From Eublepharis macularius (lineage: Eukaryota > Chordata > Lepidosauria > Squamata > Eublepharidae), in NCBI RefSeq assembly GCF_028583425.1, contig NC_072805.1, forward strand, positions 13,216,001-13,280,000: a stretch of DNA of 64,000 nucleotides, in the 5' to 3' direction. The position numbers and the translations under genes are program-made. Of the stretch, positions 58,301 to 64,000 are shown piece after piece; position 1 is the stretch's first letter; every line of letters starts with the position of its first letter. The notes below the pieces were generated by a model. It was not told the origin of the DNA and searched no databases. It was given only the letters and a program-made list of their open reading frames with translations.

Positions 58301-61300
58301 ACAGCTTCTCAAACCTCACAAACTGCAGATCTCTCTCCACACTCACTGGCCTGCTTTGTGATTTCCACATCACATTTCCAATTACTTCTAAAAACAGGAC
58401 TTAAACTTGCATTTTTAAACTTAATGCCAGCAGTTAGTCCTGATAACTGATCTGGAGAAGCGGACACTCTCTAGACTCTGGGTTGCCGGCAGTTTGAACT
58501 AAGTAAGATGGCTCTGAAATGACCAGCGAAATTCTGGACCCCGACTCTGAATGTCGAGTGTATTAATTTGGCACGACCTTTTCCTGGCATCTTATATCAC
58601 AGTAAGACTCTTACCTTCAACATGTCTTCTTACTGTCCAGACAGCATTGGGGTTACCAGGCAGCTCTGAGACGGCCATCTCAGATACCTAGGAGGGTAAA
58701 ACATTTCATTTGATATTCAAAGCTTAGACCAGATATTTTCTACAGCAAATAAAGCAACCTAGTGGTTGGCACTGCAAAGGAGAGAACTGAAGCCACAGCC
58801 CCCATTCATGAGCACCACTATAAACTTAGAAAGCTGCTGTGTACCATCAGCCCATTGGCCTACCAAGCAAAGTACTGTCTACCCCAGTTGCTCTTGCCAG
58901 GGCCTCTGCATGGGAGATGTCAGGGAGTAAACCTTCTACTTATAAAATACGTGCTTTTCAGTCAAGCTATAGGTCTTGCCTAACTTCTAACGGTGTAACT
59001 TGGCAATTTGTCTAGATGGGTCATGATAAGGGCATATACATTTGAAGAGGGGGAAAACAAACAGTGGACATAAATTAAGACTTTCTCTCAACTGTACATC
59101 ACCCAGCTTATGGTGACCAGCTTCAAAATAAAATCAGCAAATTCATTCTCAGCTAACACAGAGGTAGCCACAACTCACAGGAGATGAACATCCAGAAGCA
59201 AATTCATAAAGGCATTGATCTGTTTGTGGAAAATAATTGCACCCCAACGCTCCTGCCAGATTTGGGCAGATTAAAATATCAGGCCATGCTGTCTGTTCAA
59301 CAGGAGCGACAGAATAAAGATGCAACCCGAAGGGGGGAAAAAAGAATCCCTTAACGCTGTCGCCCTACAGCTGCGTGACTTGCAACAAAACATATGGCAG
59401 ATATTTAGCAACCACTAGGAGTCTTACCTCAAGTCCATGTCGGAGGACCCTCAACGATGATCGAGGTCCCCTTCCACAGGCCACATATAACTGGGGTGTA
59501 TCTTCATTAGCAAGATCAGCTATCTGCCAACAAAGCCAAACAGATCCAATGTTAAGGAACGGGGGGGGGGGGGAACGCCCCACTAAAATCAGCTGTTCCC
59601 TCTAGATCAGCATACTGGAAAATCACATTTTACTCTAATGGTTATGAATGGCATATGAATTATTATAATACTATTATTGTACACAGTGAAAGTGTGAGCA
59701 GATTGAGAATATTTTCAGTAGCAGCTCAAGGCTTTGTTAAAATTAACCACATCATCAGATGGCTTCAAACATTTACTATAAATTAATCTTACAGCAACTG
59801 CCTAGACAATCTGTCATTCTGCCACATAATGAGACATATTTTACCACTTCTACTGCACAGGGATTTTTGGTATCAACTCACAGATTGGTGGGAAAAGTCA
59901 TATTGCAACTGGCTGGACAGACAACTTCCCAGGAAGTAGCACACAATACCATGGTAAATGGCTGTCAGTCACCAAGTCAACTTCTCCCACAACAAGAGCT
60001 GGGGAGAGCAAGTTGTAAAATGTCAACCAGACACTGAAACTTAATCTGAATACAGCTGCACCATTTAATGGGTTATGGCAGAGCATGAGCACACTGAACT
60101 AACCCTGCACACTTTCATATCTGCCAGATATTGTGCAGCACTATGAATTTAAGACAGCTACTTGCTTCAGGGCTGCCAACTTCTAGATTTGTTCTTGAAT
60201 CTTTTGTCCCGTTGGTTATCTGTACTTAGAGAAGCCAGTGGCTGTCTCTTACTGCTGTGACAGAATTATCTCCCTTCAGACACCCACTTCTAGCAAAGTG
60301 TCCCAAGAACTGGCAGGGATGGAAGAACTACATCAGTTAAGTTAGCAGATTTATAATGCTGCTCCATGCAGACTGAAGGATAAATAGACCCAATCTTGCT
60401 TCCTTTCCTAGGCCCTCAGAAAATCCTGTAGAAAAATTAAGATGGCAAACAAAGATCTGGGGGAGACTAGGACTATGAAGATCAGATTCAACAGCTCACA
60501 CAGCCATTCAGCTCAATGGGTGATCTAGGACACATCACTCTCCAAAACACATTGTTTTTGTACTTCTGCTGCCATGAGGCTTCTAATAAGGAACTAAATG
60601 CCAAACACATCCCTGCTCACCTTACAAGAGGGACACAGAAGCACAATTAGCAAAATAAACCCAAGAGGCATGGCGCTTCAGAAGCCCCAGGAAGTCATGC
60701 CAAGGTACAGCTGATTAGGCACTGCTCAACATATGAAGACAATAGTGAATGCAGCAGCCTAATCACAGCGGATACAGGACAGAAGCAAACTAGAATCCAA
60801 TATACCTGGCAGCACAATATTGGAGACAGGCTGTCCAGCTCATCCACCAACACCAGGTTCTTGAGCGGCCGTGGCTGGAAAAAGAAAGTGTCTCCTTCCT
60901 CCAACGGCATGGCAGAGGAAAACTCTGGCTCCTCATCATCATCTCCCAGGTGAGCGATTTGGTACAGGTAACTACCAATGAAAGACATATTTGATCAGCT
61001 ACTCGTTAAGTTTTCAACCGGAAGTCTTCTGTTTTCTGCTTCTCATTCCCAGCATGCCAAGAGCAACTAGCTACATCCTACACCCACTGAGGTTAGCAAA
61101 GCATTCTGATGAAGAGACCTGACAGATCCTGCTCCCTTTTTAAGAACAACATCCAGAGTGATTAAAAGTTCTGGTTTGTGCTAAAGGTTGCACACTATAT
61201 TGTGTTATTTTGGTTGGTCTATATTACACGGATGCTGGTTTGGGGTATGGACCGCCATGACTACCTACTTTGGGAGGGGGGGGCAGACATTAAGAGGGAG

Positions 61301-63001
61301 ACTGCAGGAGTGCTATCAATGAAGGAAAGCCTCACAATGGATTGGCTCCAGCCAAGTTTCCCCCCCACTTTGTCTCTCTCAATTCCCTTTCCTACTACCA
61401 GCCCCTACCTCACATGGCTTCTGTCCATGTAGGTCCCATGAGCTCCAGCACTGCCTTTTTGGTGGTCAAAGAGGGCAGCCTCCCCTCCATTTTTCACCAA
61501 TGGAAAAATTGGTTGGATCCAAGCAATCACTTTACTATTTCAGTTCTGGGCAAGAGCTAAGACTGCTTCTGCTTGCTTGAACAAAACGCCTTGAGTAAGG
61601 AAAGCACTAACAGTGCAATCCTAAACAGAGTTACTTCAGTCTCAGCCCACTGATTGGATCGGCTTAGACTGGAGCAGCTCTGCTTGGAAGTGCACGGGGT
61701 TTGTACTGAAAGCCCTCGTCCAATTGCTTCTAGGCATGACAAACAGTACAGGGAGCTGTACAGCCTTTGTTCTTTTCCTTCCAGTTATAGAAGTGCCACA
61801 CCATGAGGTGACCAACTCTCTGGAGGTGCAGTGCAAGAACAGCGGCCATGCCAAACACCGTTTTTAAAATGGAAACTAACTACAATTTTAGTCCTGCCCA
61901 TTCTGCAAGTGCTGAACAAATGTTAATGATTTTATTTTCTGAAACTCAAAGAGCAACATTTTTAGCATTCAATTACAGCAGAAGGCTTGCCCATGTTAAG
62001 TGCCCCCTAGCCCTTTCCAGCAACACTGAAAAAGCCCCATCGTCCTCCTGAGTACGACTGGAGAAGGGGATCAGCACTGCATGCCCAAGGCACTCCAAGC
62101 ACCTGTGAATAACTAAGGACAAGCTCTTCTCTTTAGGCACAGAGATGAATGATCATCCCGTATCCTTTTATTAAAGCATCCTCCTGAATGGCTACAGCTC
62201 TACTACAACCCAAAGTCAGGGGCCAGACATATCCCTTTCCCCTTTGGGTGGGAGGCAACATCCTGCCAACCATAAATTTGGGGCTGACTGTCAAGTCCGT
62301 CCTTACTTTGTAGACCCTTGGGATTACACTCACACCCCGACCTCAGTATCTGGTCTGAAGCAAGTCATATGCAGACCACCAGGAATTTTAAAACCTACAG
62401 GGAACCCAGGTTTCCAGCAGCTGCCCCAGCTCTTCCACTAGCTACTCATCCCCTCATTTCCCCCATGACAGGATGCAGGAATGCAGGGCTTCCTTCTCTT
62501 ACTCTTCCACTTCCCCCACACTAACAATCACCAGATTTGAAGGAGGGGAGTCCTAAGGGCAGCTAAGGGTGTACGTATGCTTGCAGAATGCCAAACTGGA
62601 ACATTCGACACAGCCAGATAAGGAAATTAAGAGATTTTCCTTACTGGTTGCCAAACTCAGAAGCGACAAAGAGGAAGCCCGTTTTCAAGACACACATGGC
62701 AGCAGCAACAGGAACGGTGTCAAAGTACTTCAGTCGAATCTCTGTGACCTGCAACAACCACCACCGCCAAGATGTTATTGTGTGAGTCAAATAGGATTGG
62801 CTCAGTCAAGCGATCTAGATTCTCTCCCACTCAAACCCCAGCAAAAGGCTTGTCCAGACTCACCATGTCCTCATCAGTCTCCAAAGTGATTTTGAAGATA
62901 TCACCTTGCTCTGTCTGAGCCAGGAAAAAGAACATGGACTTGGTCTTGTGTGTAGCAGAGCAGACAAAGATCATGCCTCTTTCAGGGTCGTCCAGGTCAT
63001 T
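37242..63001 (-). CDS. SF3B3: SF3B3 (SF3b130/SAP130), U2 snRNP splicing factor; spliced, 5' partial
   Basis: Twenty exons (listed separately) give about 942 codons plus TAA, corresponding to human residues 276-1217. SF3B3 is the large beta-propeller scaffold of SF3b in the U2 snRNP; with SF3B1 and SF3B5 it supports branch-site recognition in the nucleus, and it is also found in STAGA/SAGA-type complexes. The fold is a DDB1-like set of three seven-bladed propellers with a C-terminal helical domain; the CPSF-A family region spans the last ~350 residues. Every junction is GT-AG and phase-consistent, and no frame break was found, so the gene looks functional. From memory, only a dozen or so residues differ from human. 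Exons for about the first 275 residues and the promoter lie beyond 64000. It converges on MTSS2, as in other amniotes. Confidence 0.98.
37383..37765 (-). other. SF3B3: SF3B3 intron, no recognised contents
   Basis: A short last intron. Nothing beyond splice sites is recognised. Confidence 0.75.
37766..37870 (-). CDS. SF3B3: SF3B3 exon (residues ~1137-1171)
   Basis: Acceptor TTCAG, donor GTAGGT. Thirty-five codons in phase 0/0: [20 protein letters not shown] then [15 protein letters not shown]. Confidence 0.97.
37871..39112 (-). other. SF3B3: SF3B3 intron with CT microsatellite
   Basis: An AT-rich 1.2 kb intron with a CT dinucleotide run at 38252-38277. No exon or mobile element is recognised. 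Confidence 0.75.
38252..38277. repeat. (CT)13 microsatellite
   Basis: An uninterrupted CT run in an SF3B3 intron. Confidence 0.95.
39113..39256 (-). CDS. SF3B3: SF3B3 exon (residues ~1089-1136)
   Basis: Acceptor TTTCAG, donor GTAAGA. Forty-eight codons, [20 protein letters not shown] to [13 protein letters not shown]. Arg replaces the Lys that I recall in human SLQKTT. Confidence 0.97.
39257..39628 (-). other. SF3B3: SF3B3 intron, no recognised contents
   Basis: 372 bp; contains a C run (about 39613-39622) near the donor. No other feature. Confidence 0.7.
39629..39727 (-). CDS. SF3B3: SF3B3 exon (residues ~1056-1088)
   Basis: Acceptor GACGTAG, donor GTGACT. Thirty-three codons: [20 protein letters not shown] then [13 protein letters not shown]. 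Confidence 0.97.
39998..40210 (-). CDS. SF3B3: SF3B3 exon (residues ~985-1055)
   Basis: Acceptor CACAAG, donor GTGAGT. Seventy-one codons, [20 protein letters not shown] through [20 protein letters not shown] to [11 protein letters not shown]. Two Ser-to-Cys changes relative to remembered human sequence lie here (YICGI, TTACLL). The exon is part of the CPSF-A domain. Confidence 0.97.
40211..41241 (-). other. SF3B3: SF3B3 intron with SINE
   Basis: About 1 kb with one SINE (40668-40890). Nothing else is recognised. Confidence 0.75.
40668..40890 (-). mobile_element. tRNA-derived SINE (Sauria-type head)
   Basis: The minus strand reads GAGAGCCAGCTTGGTGTAGT, GGCTAAGAGTGCGGGACTCT, GCCAGCTGGGTGGCCTTGGG and CTGCTCTGAGCGCAGGGTGG. 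It is the same family as 16838-17090. It shares the SF3B3 strand. Confidence 0.88.
41242..41367 (-). CDS. SF3B3: SF3B3 exon (residues ~943-984)
   Basis: Acceptor TGTTCAG, donor GTATTG. Forty-two codons: [20 protein letters not shown] then [20 protein letters not shown] and NK. The donor GTATTG departs most from consensus among the exons placed here. Confidence 0.97.
41368..42068 (-). other. SF3B3: SF3B3 intron, no recognised contents
   Basis: 701 bp with no recognisable repeat or RNA. A short phrase near 41818-41870 resembles the body of a degraded SINE but is too eroded to call. Confidence 0.6.
42069..42225 (-). CDS. SF3B3: SF3B3 exon (residues ~890-942)
   Basis: Acceptor TTCTCAG, donor GTAAGT. 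One base completes Ser-890, then 52 codons [20 protein letters not shown] to EKLEFLHK. Differences from remembered human: FGNTGDDWH for FSNTGEDWY and VNSGEK for VNNGEK. Confidence 0.97.
42226..42643 (-). other. SF3B3: SF3B3 intron, no recognised contents
   Basis: 418 bp between phase-2 exons. Nothing recognised. Confidence 0.7.
42644..42849 (-). CDS. SF3B3: SF3B3 exon (residues ~822-890)
   Basis: Acceptor ATCATAG, donor GTAAGG. Sixty-eight codons plus [42 protein letters not shown], then the segment ending LEQNEAAF. The start of the CPSF-A region. Confidence 0.97.
42850..44002 (-). other. SF3B3: SF3B3 intron, no recognised contents
   Basis: 1.15 kb. A C-rich run occurs near 43869-43883. No mobile element or RNA gene recognised. 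Confidence 0.65.
44003..44177 (-). CDS. SF3B3: SF3B3 exon (residues ~763-821)
   Basis: Acceptor CCCATAG, donor GTAAAG. One base completes Arg, then 58 codons: [20 protein letters not shown] to QRKQQMAE. Confidence 0.97.
44178..45310 (-). other. SF3B3: SF3B3 intron with dispersed repeat
   Basis: Holds one repeat fragment (44497-44610). The remainder is not recognised. Confidence 0.65.
44497..44610 (+). mobile_element. Dispersed repeat fragment
   Basis: GTAGCTGTGTTAATCTGTCT, GAGTCCAGTAGCAACTAAAT, GAGCTTTCGTGAGTCACAGC and CCCACTTCAGATACA belong to the same kind of repeat end as 28256-28330, frequently seen in reptiles. Confidence 0.65.
45311..45465 (-). CDS. SF3B3: SF3B3 exon (residues ~712-763)
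   Basis: Acceptor GGTCTAG, donor GTATGT. Fifty-one codons plus [42 protein letters not shown], then [11 protein letters not shown]. Confidence 0.97.
45466..46777 (-). other. SF3B3: SF3B3 intron, no recognised contents
   Basis: 1.3 kb of unremarkable intron. A minus-strand ATGATGA near 46656 was examined as a C/D snoRNA box and rejected. Confidence 0.65.
46778..46900 (-). CDS. SF3B3: SF3B3 exon (residues ~671-711)
   Basis: Acceptor AATCCAG, donor GTGAGT. Forty-one codons: [20 protein letters not shown] then [20 protein letters not shown] and A. Confidence 0.98.
47235..47269 (-). ncRNA. Hammerhead-ribozyme-like core (left arm)
   Basis: The complement of the right-arm motif: TCTTCAG at 47263-47269 on + is CTGAAGA on the minus strand, followed by the same stem, GAAA and GTC down to 47235. 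Minus is the sense strand of SF3B3, so this copy is present in SF3B3 pre-mRNA. Confidence 0.45.
47335..47369 (+). ncRNA. Hammerhead-ribozyme-like core (right arm)
   Basis: CTGAAGA (47335-47341), stem II arms GCCAGC (47343-47348) and GCTGGC (47356-47361), GAAA (47362-47365) and GTC (47367-47369), a candidate cleavage triplet. Stem III would be very short, as in minimal Penelope-type hammerheads. Activity is not shown. Confidence 0.45.
47783..47926 (-). CDS. SF3B3: SF3B3 exon (residues ~623-670)
   Basis: Acceptor TTCCGCAG, donor GTAAGG. Forty-eight codons: [48 protein letters not shown]. Ala replaces the Thr I recall in human GGTEKQ. Confidence 0.98.
47927..49409 (-). other. SF3B3: SF3B3 intron with SINE-like repeat
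   Basis: Holds a repeat at 48240-48400, an AT-rich stretch after it (48400-48650), and a G run at about 48094-48105. No exon visible. Confidence 0.65.
48240..48400 (+). mobile_element. Squamate SINE/LINE 3'-end fragment
   Basis: AGGTAGCCATGGCAAACCCC, GTCCTGGGGTCACCATGAGT and CAGTTGTGACTTGACAGCAC followed by TTTATTTATTATT match a widespread lizard repeat end (the phrase 'CATAAGTCGGTTGCGACTTGACGGCA' in its usual form). Class uncertain. Confidence 0.6.
49410..49565 (-). CDS. SF3B3: SF3B3 exon (residues ~571-622)
   Basis: Acceptor CACCAG, donor GTAAGT. Fifty-two codons: [52 protein letters not shown]. Identical to remembered human sequence. Confidence 0.98.
49566..50042 (-). other. SF3B3: SF3B3 intron, no recognised contents
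   Basis: 477 bp; nothing recognised. Confidence 0.7.
50043..50198 (-). CDS. SF3B3: SF3B3 exon (residues ~519-570)
   Basis: Acceptor CCTTCAG, donor GTATGT. Fifty-two codons: [52 protein letters not shown]. Confidence 0.98.
50199..52299 (-). other. SF3B3: SF3B3 intron
   Basis: Contains a SINE tail (50470-50635) and an AT-rich stretch (51140-51440) that ends TTAATAAAAGTTGTTTATTTTA and resembles a LINE 3' end on the + strand. No coding domain was recognised. A G run lies at about 51575. Confidence 0.6.
50470..50635 (+). mobile_element. SINE/LINE 3' tail
   Basis: TATTGTATCTTTATTGGAAT, GGAAGCCACCCTGAGCCCAC, GCAGGAAGGGTAGGATATAA and an AAATAAATAAGTAAAATAAA tail form the usual end of a common squamate short repeat. 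Confidence 0.6.
52300..52451 (-). CDS. SF3B3: SF3B3 exon (residues ~468-518)
   Basis: Acceptor AATTAG, donor GTAAGG. Two bases complete Asp, then 50 codons: [50 protein letters not shown]. Identical to remembered human sequence. Confidence 0.98.
53360..53770 (-). mobile_element. L2/CR1-type LINE ORF2 3' fragment
   Basis: Minus-strand translation near 53626 reads [15 protein letters not shown], the APRLWNSLP motif of the ORF2 C-terminus also seen at 11255-11435. The + strand phrases GGGAATTCCATAATTTTGGT, GCCACTACCAAGAAGGCCCT and TTTCTCAGGCTGCCACCCAT are its complement. Same family as the LINE in the MTSS2 introns. Confidence 0.7.
57630..57775 (-). mobile_element. SINE-like fragment with tRNA-type B box
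   Basis: The + strand reads TTAAACTAGCCACCTTCCAC, ATACAAAGCAGGTGCTCTAC and CACGTAGCAATGGCCCCTCC, the complement of a tRNA-headed repeat. Eroded, with no clear tail. Confidence 0.55.
58615..58687 (-). CDS. SF3B3: SF3B3 exon (residues ~444-467)
   Basis: Acceptor CTCCTAG, donor GTAAGA. Twenty-four codons plus [21 protein letters not shown] then RHVE. Val replaces Ile in remembered human RRHIED. It is too short for an ATG-bounded frame and was found from splice sites. Confidence 0.97.
58688..59427 (-). other. SF3B3: SF3B3 intron, no recognised contents
   Basis: 740 bp; nothing recognised. Confidence 0.7.
59428..59523 (-). CDS. SF3B3: SF3B3 exon (residues ~412-443)
   Basis: Acceptor GTTGGCAG, donor GTAAGA. 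Thirty-two codons: [20 protein letters not shown] then [12 protein letters not shown]. Confidence 0.98.
59524..60805 (-). other. SF3B3: SF3B3 intron, no recognised contents
   Basis: 1.28 kb. A run of 14 G (about 59562-59575) lies 45 bases inside the intron from the acceptor of the residue-412 exon. No repeat family recognised. Confidence 0.65.
60806..60971 (-). CDS. SF3B3: SF3B3 exon (residues ~356-411)
   Basis: Acceptor TTGGTAG, donor GTATAT. One base completes His, then 55 codons: [55 protein letters not shown]. Cys replaces Phe in remembered human ILFCQ. Confidence 0.98.
60972..62644 (-). other. SF3B3: SF3B3 intron with short palindromic MITE
   Basis: 1.67 kb containing the palindromic repeat at 61611-61697. 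Nothing else recognised. Confidence 0.7.
61611..61697. mobile_element. Short palindromic MITE-like repeat
   Basis: CAGTGCAATCCTAAACAGAG at the left matches the complement of CTCTGCTTGGAAGTGCACGG at the right, with TCAGTCTCAGCCCA and GGCTTAGACTGGA as inner complementary arms. The 87-bp unit is a near-perfect fold-back, a form well represented in squamate genomes. Confidence 0.75.
62645..62748 (-). CDS. SF3B3: SF3B3 exon (residues ~322-356)
   Basis: Acceptor TGTTGCAG, donor GTAAGG. Thirty-four codons plus [22 protein letters not shown] then [14 protein letters not shown]. It was located by protein similarity and splice phase. Confidence 0.98.
62864..63001 (-). CDS. SF3B3: SF3B3 exon (residues ~276-321), most 5' exon in window
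   Basis: Acceptor GTGACAG, donor GTGAGT. Forty-six codons: [46 protein letters not shown]. Begins in phase 0. The preceding exon, which should end with an arginine-rich PIPRRR stretch, is not in the window. Confidence 0.98.
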
Positions 63002-64000
63002 CTGTCACAGGGAACATGGCATCAGGCACCAAAAGGCAAAAAGCAGCCTGACTGTATCGTTGCTCAAAGCTGCCTGCCACGCTAACACTTTGGGTGAGGG
63101 ACTTATTCTCACCACCTCCCCATCCTTCTTCCTGGCAGAATCCAGCTCTTACTGCAGTCGCCAAACACTTTCTCCAGGACGACTTTACTCTTATTTAATT
63201 TTTCTACCAAGCTCCTTTCCCTCCAGTACTTTTCTTTAGCATTACTGGGAGATCAACCACTGCCCAATCATCTTTGAGGTACTTGGTTTCCTCTTAACTA
63301 ATTCTCCTTATATCAACCAAGCAAGTCACTGAATCCTACTATGTATTCCTTTTGAACATCTCCAAAATTTCTCTCTCTCTGTACCATTTTGCTGGCTTCT
63401 TTCTTTCTTCCCATTAGATGCAAGACTCCTCTGGCAACCTCATCTTTCACCCACCACGGCCAATGTTTTCACTCTTTGTACTAGCTCTGCACATACTCCA
63501 CATCAAGATCAAGCATCTAGTCCTTTCACTTTATAAAAACTGTCCATCCGTCACCAGTACCTCCCCACTCTCCTCACATCCCCCTTCCTCACTCCACTTG
63601 TGCCACAAAAACTCATCTCCTGCTGCTTACCCCCCCCCTTTTGACTTCTCTTACTCTAATTTGTGTACCTCTCTGGCATGAAACTATCCTCACTTCTGCA
63701 AGACTCTCATGCAAGCGTTCAGGAACACTTCTCAGTAAACTTTCGCTTCCAATGCAACTGTTTTATGGCAGCTCGATCAGAAGGGAATGTCATCTCCACG
63801 GCAAACTTCAGAGAAGAGACATAACCTCATCACATCAGGCTGCTGCCTATTCCCAAAGATGCAAACTCATCTGTGCTGCAGATGTGAGCAGCTCCTCCAT
63901 CCTTATGGGAGCTAAAGCCACTGTCATAAGACCTTCTGCTTAAACCTCAGATGTGGCTGCTTTCCCAGGGGAGAACGTGAGCCAGGATTAAGCAAGATCA
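63002..64000 (-). other. SF3B3: SF3B3 intron (partial), no recognised contents
   Basis: Pyrimidine-rich on the + strand. No SF3B3 exon, repeat or RNA gene was recognised before the window ends. Confidence 0.65.

Larger units (their letters stand above)
52452..58614 (-). other. SF3B3: SF3B3 intron, the longest placed (6.2 kb)
   Basis: Recognised contents are a LINE fragment (53360-53770) and a SINE-like fragment (57630-57775). G/C runs occur near 53309, 53668, 55291 and 55547. I saw no exon of another gene and no convincing snoRNA. Confidence 0.65.

Overview
The window is nuclear DNA of a squamate reptile (a lizard; possibly a gecko, but that is a guess). It shows intron-rich vertebrate genes, all with GT-AG splice sites, among interspersed repeats typical of squamates: a CR1 3' end, tRNA-headed SINEs, a 5S-rRNA-derived SINE, L2/CR1-type LINE fragments, hAT-like non-autonomous elements and a DIRS retrotransposon. 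No bacterial-type operons, CRISPR arrays or rRNA genes are visible.

Layout. (1) 1-30.5 kb, + strand: the 3' two thirds or more of MTSS2 (MTSS1L/ABBA), an I-BAR and WH2 protein linking membrane and actin. Nine coding exons are readable from 4458 to the stop at 27006-27008, followed by a roughly 3.5 kb 3' UTR with AATAAA at 30529. The exons for the first ~130 residues lie upstream of the window. (2) 30.5-36.7 kb: the interval between two convergent genes. More than half of it is a degenerate but structurally recognisable DIRS-type tyrosine-recombinase retrotransposon (about 32795-36672, minus strand) with inverted terminal repeats and an internal complementary region. In human the cytokine gene IL34 sits between these neighbours; I could not recognise it here. 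(3) 36.7-64 kb, - strand: SF3B3 (SF3b130, a U2 snRNP splicing factor). Twenty coding exons were placed to the base and encode the last ~942 of 1217 residues. The N-terminal exons lie beyond position 64000.

The two genes converge tail to tail and are unrelated in function. The order MTSS2 - SF3B3 matches conserved amniote synteny (human 16q22). Points of most interest: a one-base frameshift in an otherwise intact MTSS2 exon; a 283-bp inverted-pair insertion in an SF3B3 intron with a perfect 12-bp target duplication and two hammerhead-ribozyme-like cores; a hAT-like element with a perfect 8-bp duplication that carries an internal GC-rich array and interrupts an older LINE; the DIRS architecture; and the apparent lack of IL34.

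All gene names come from reading translated exons against remembered family sequences; no database search was run. Repeat family names are recognition calls and their edges are approximate unless a target-site duplication is stated.
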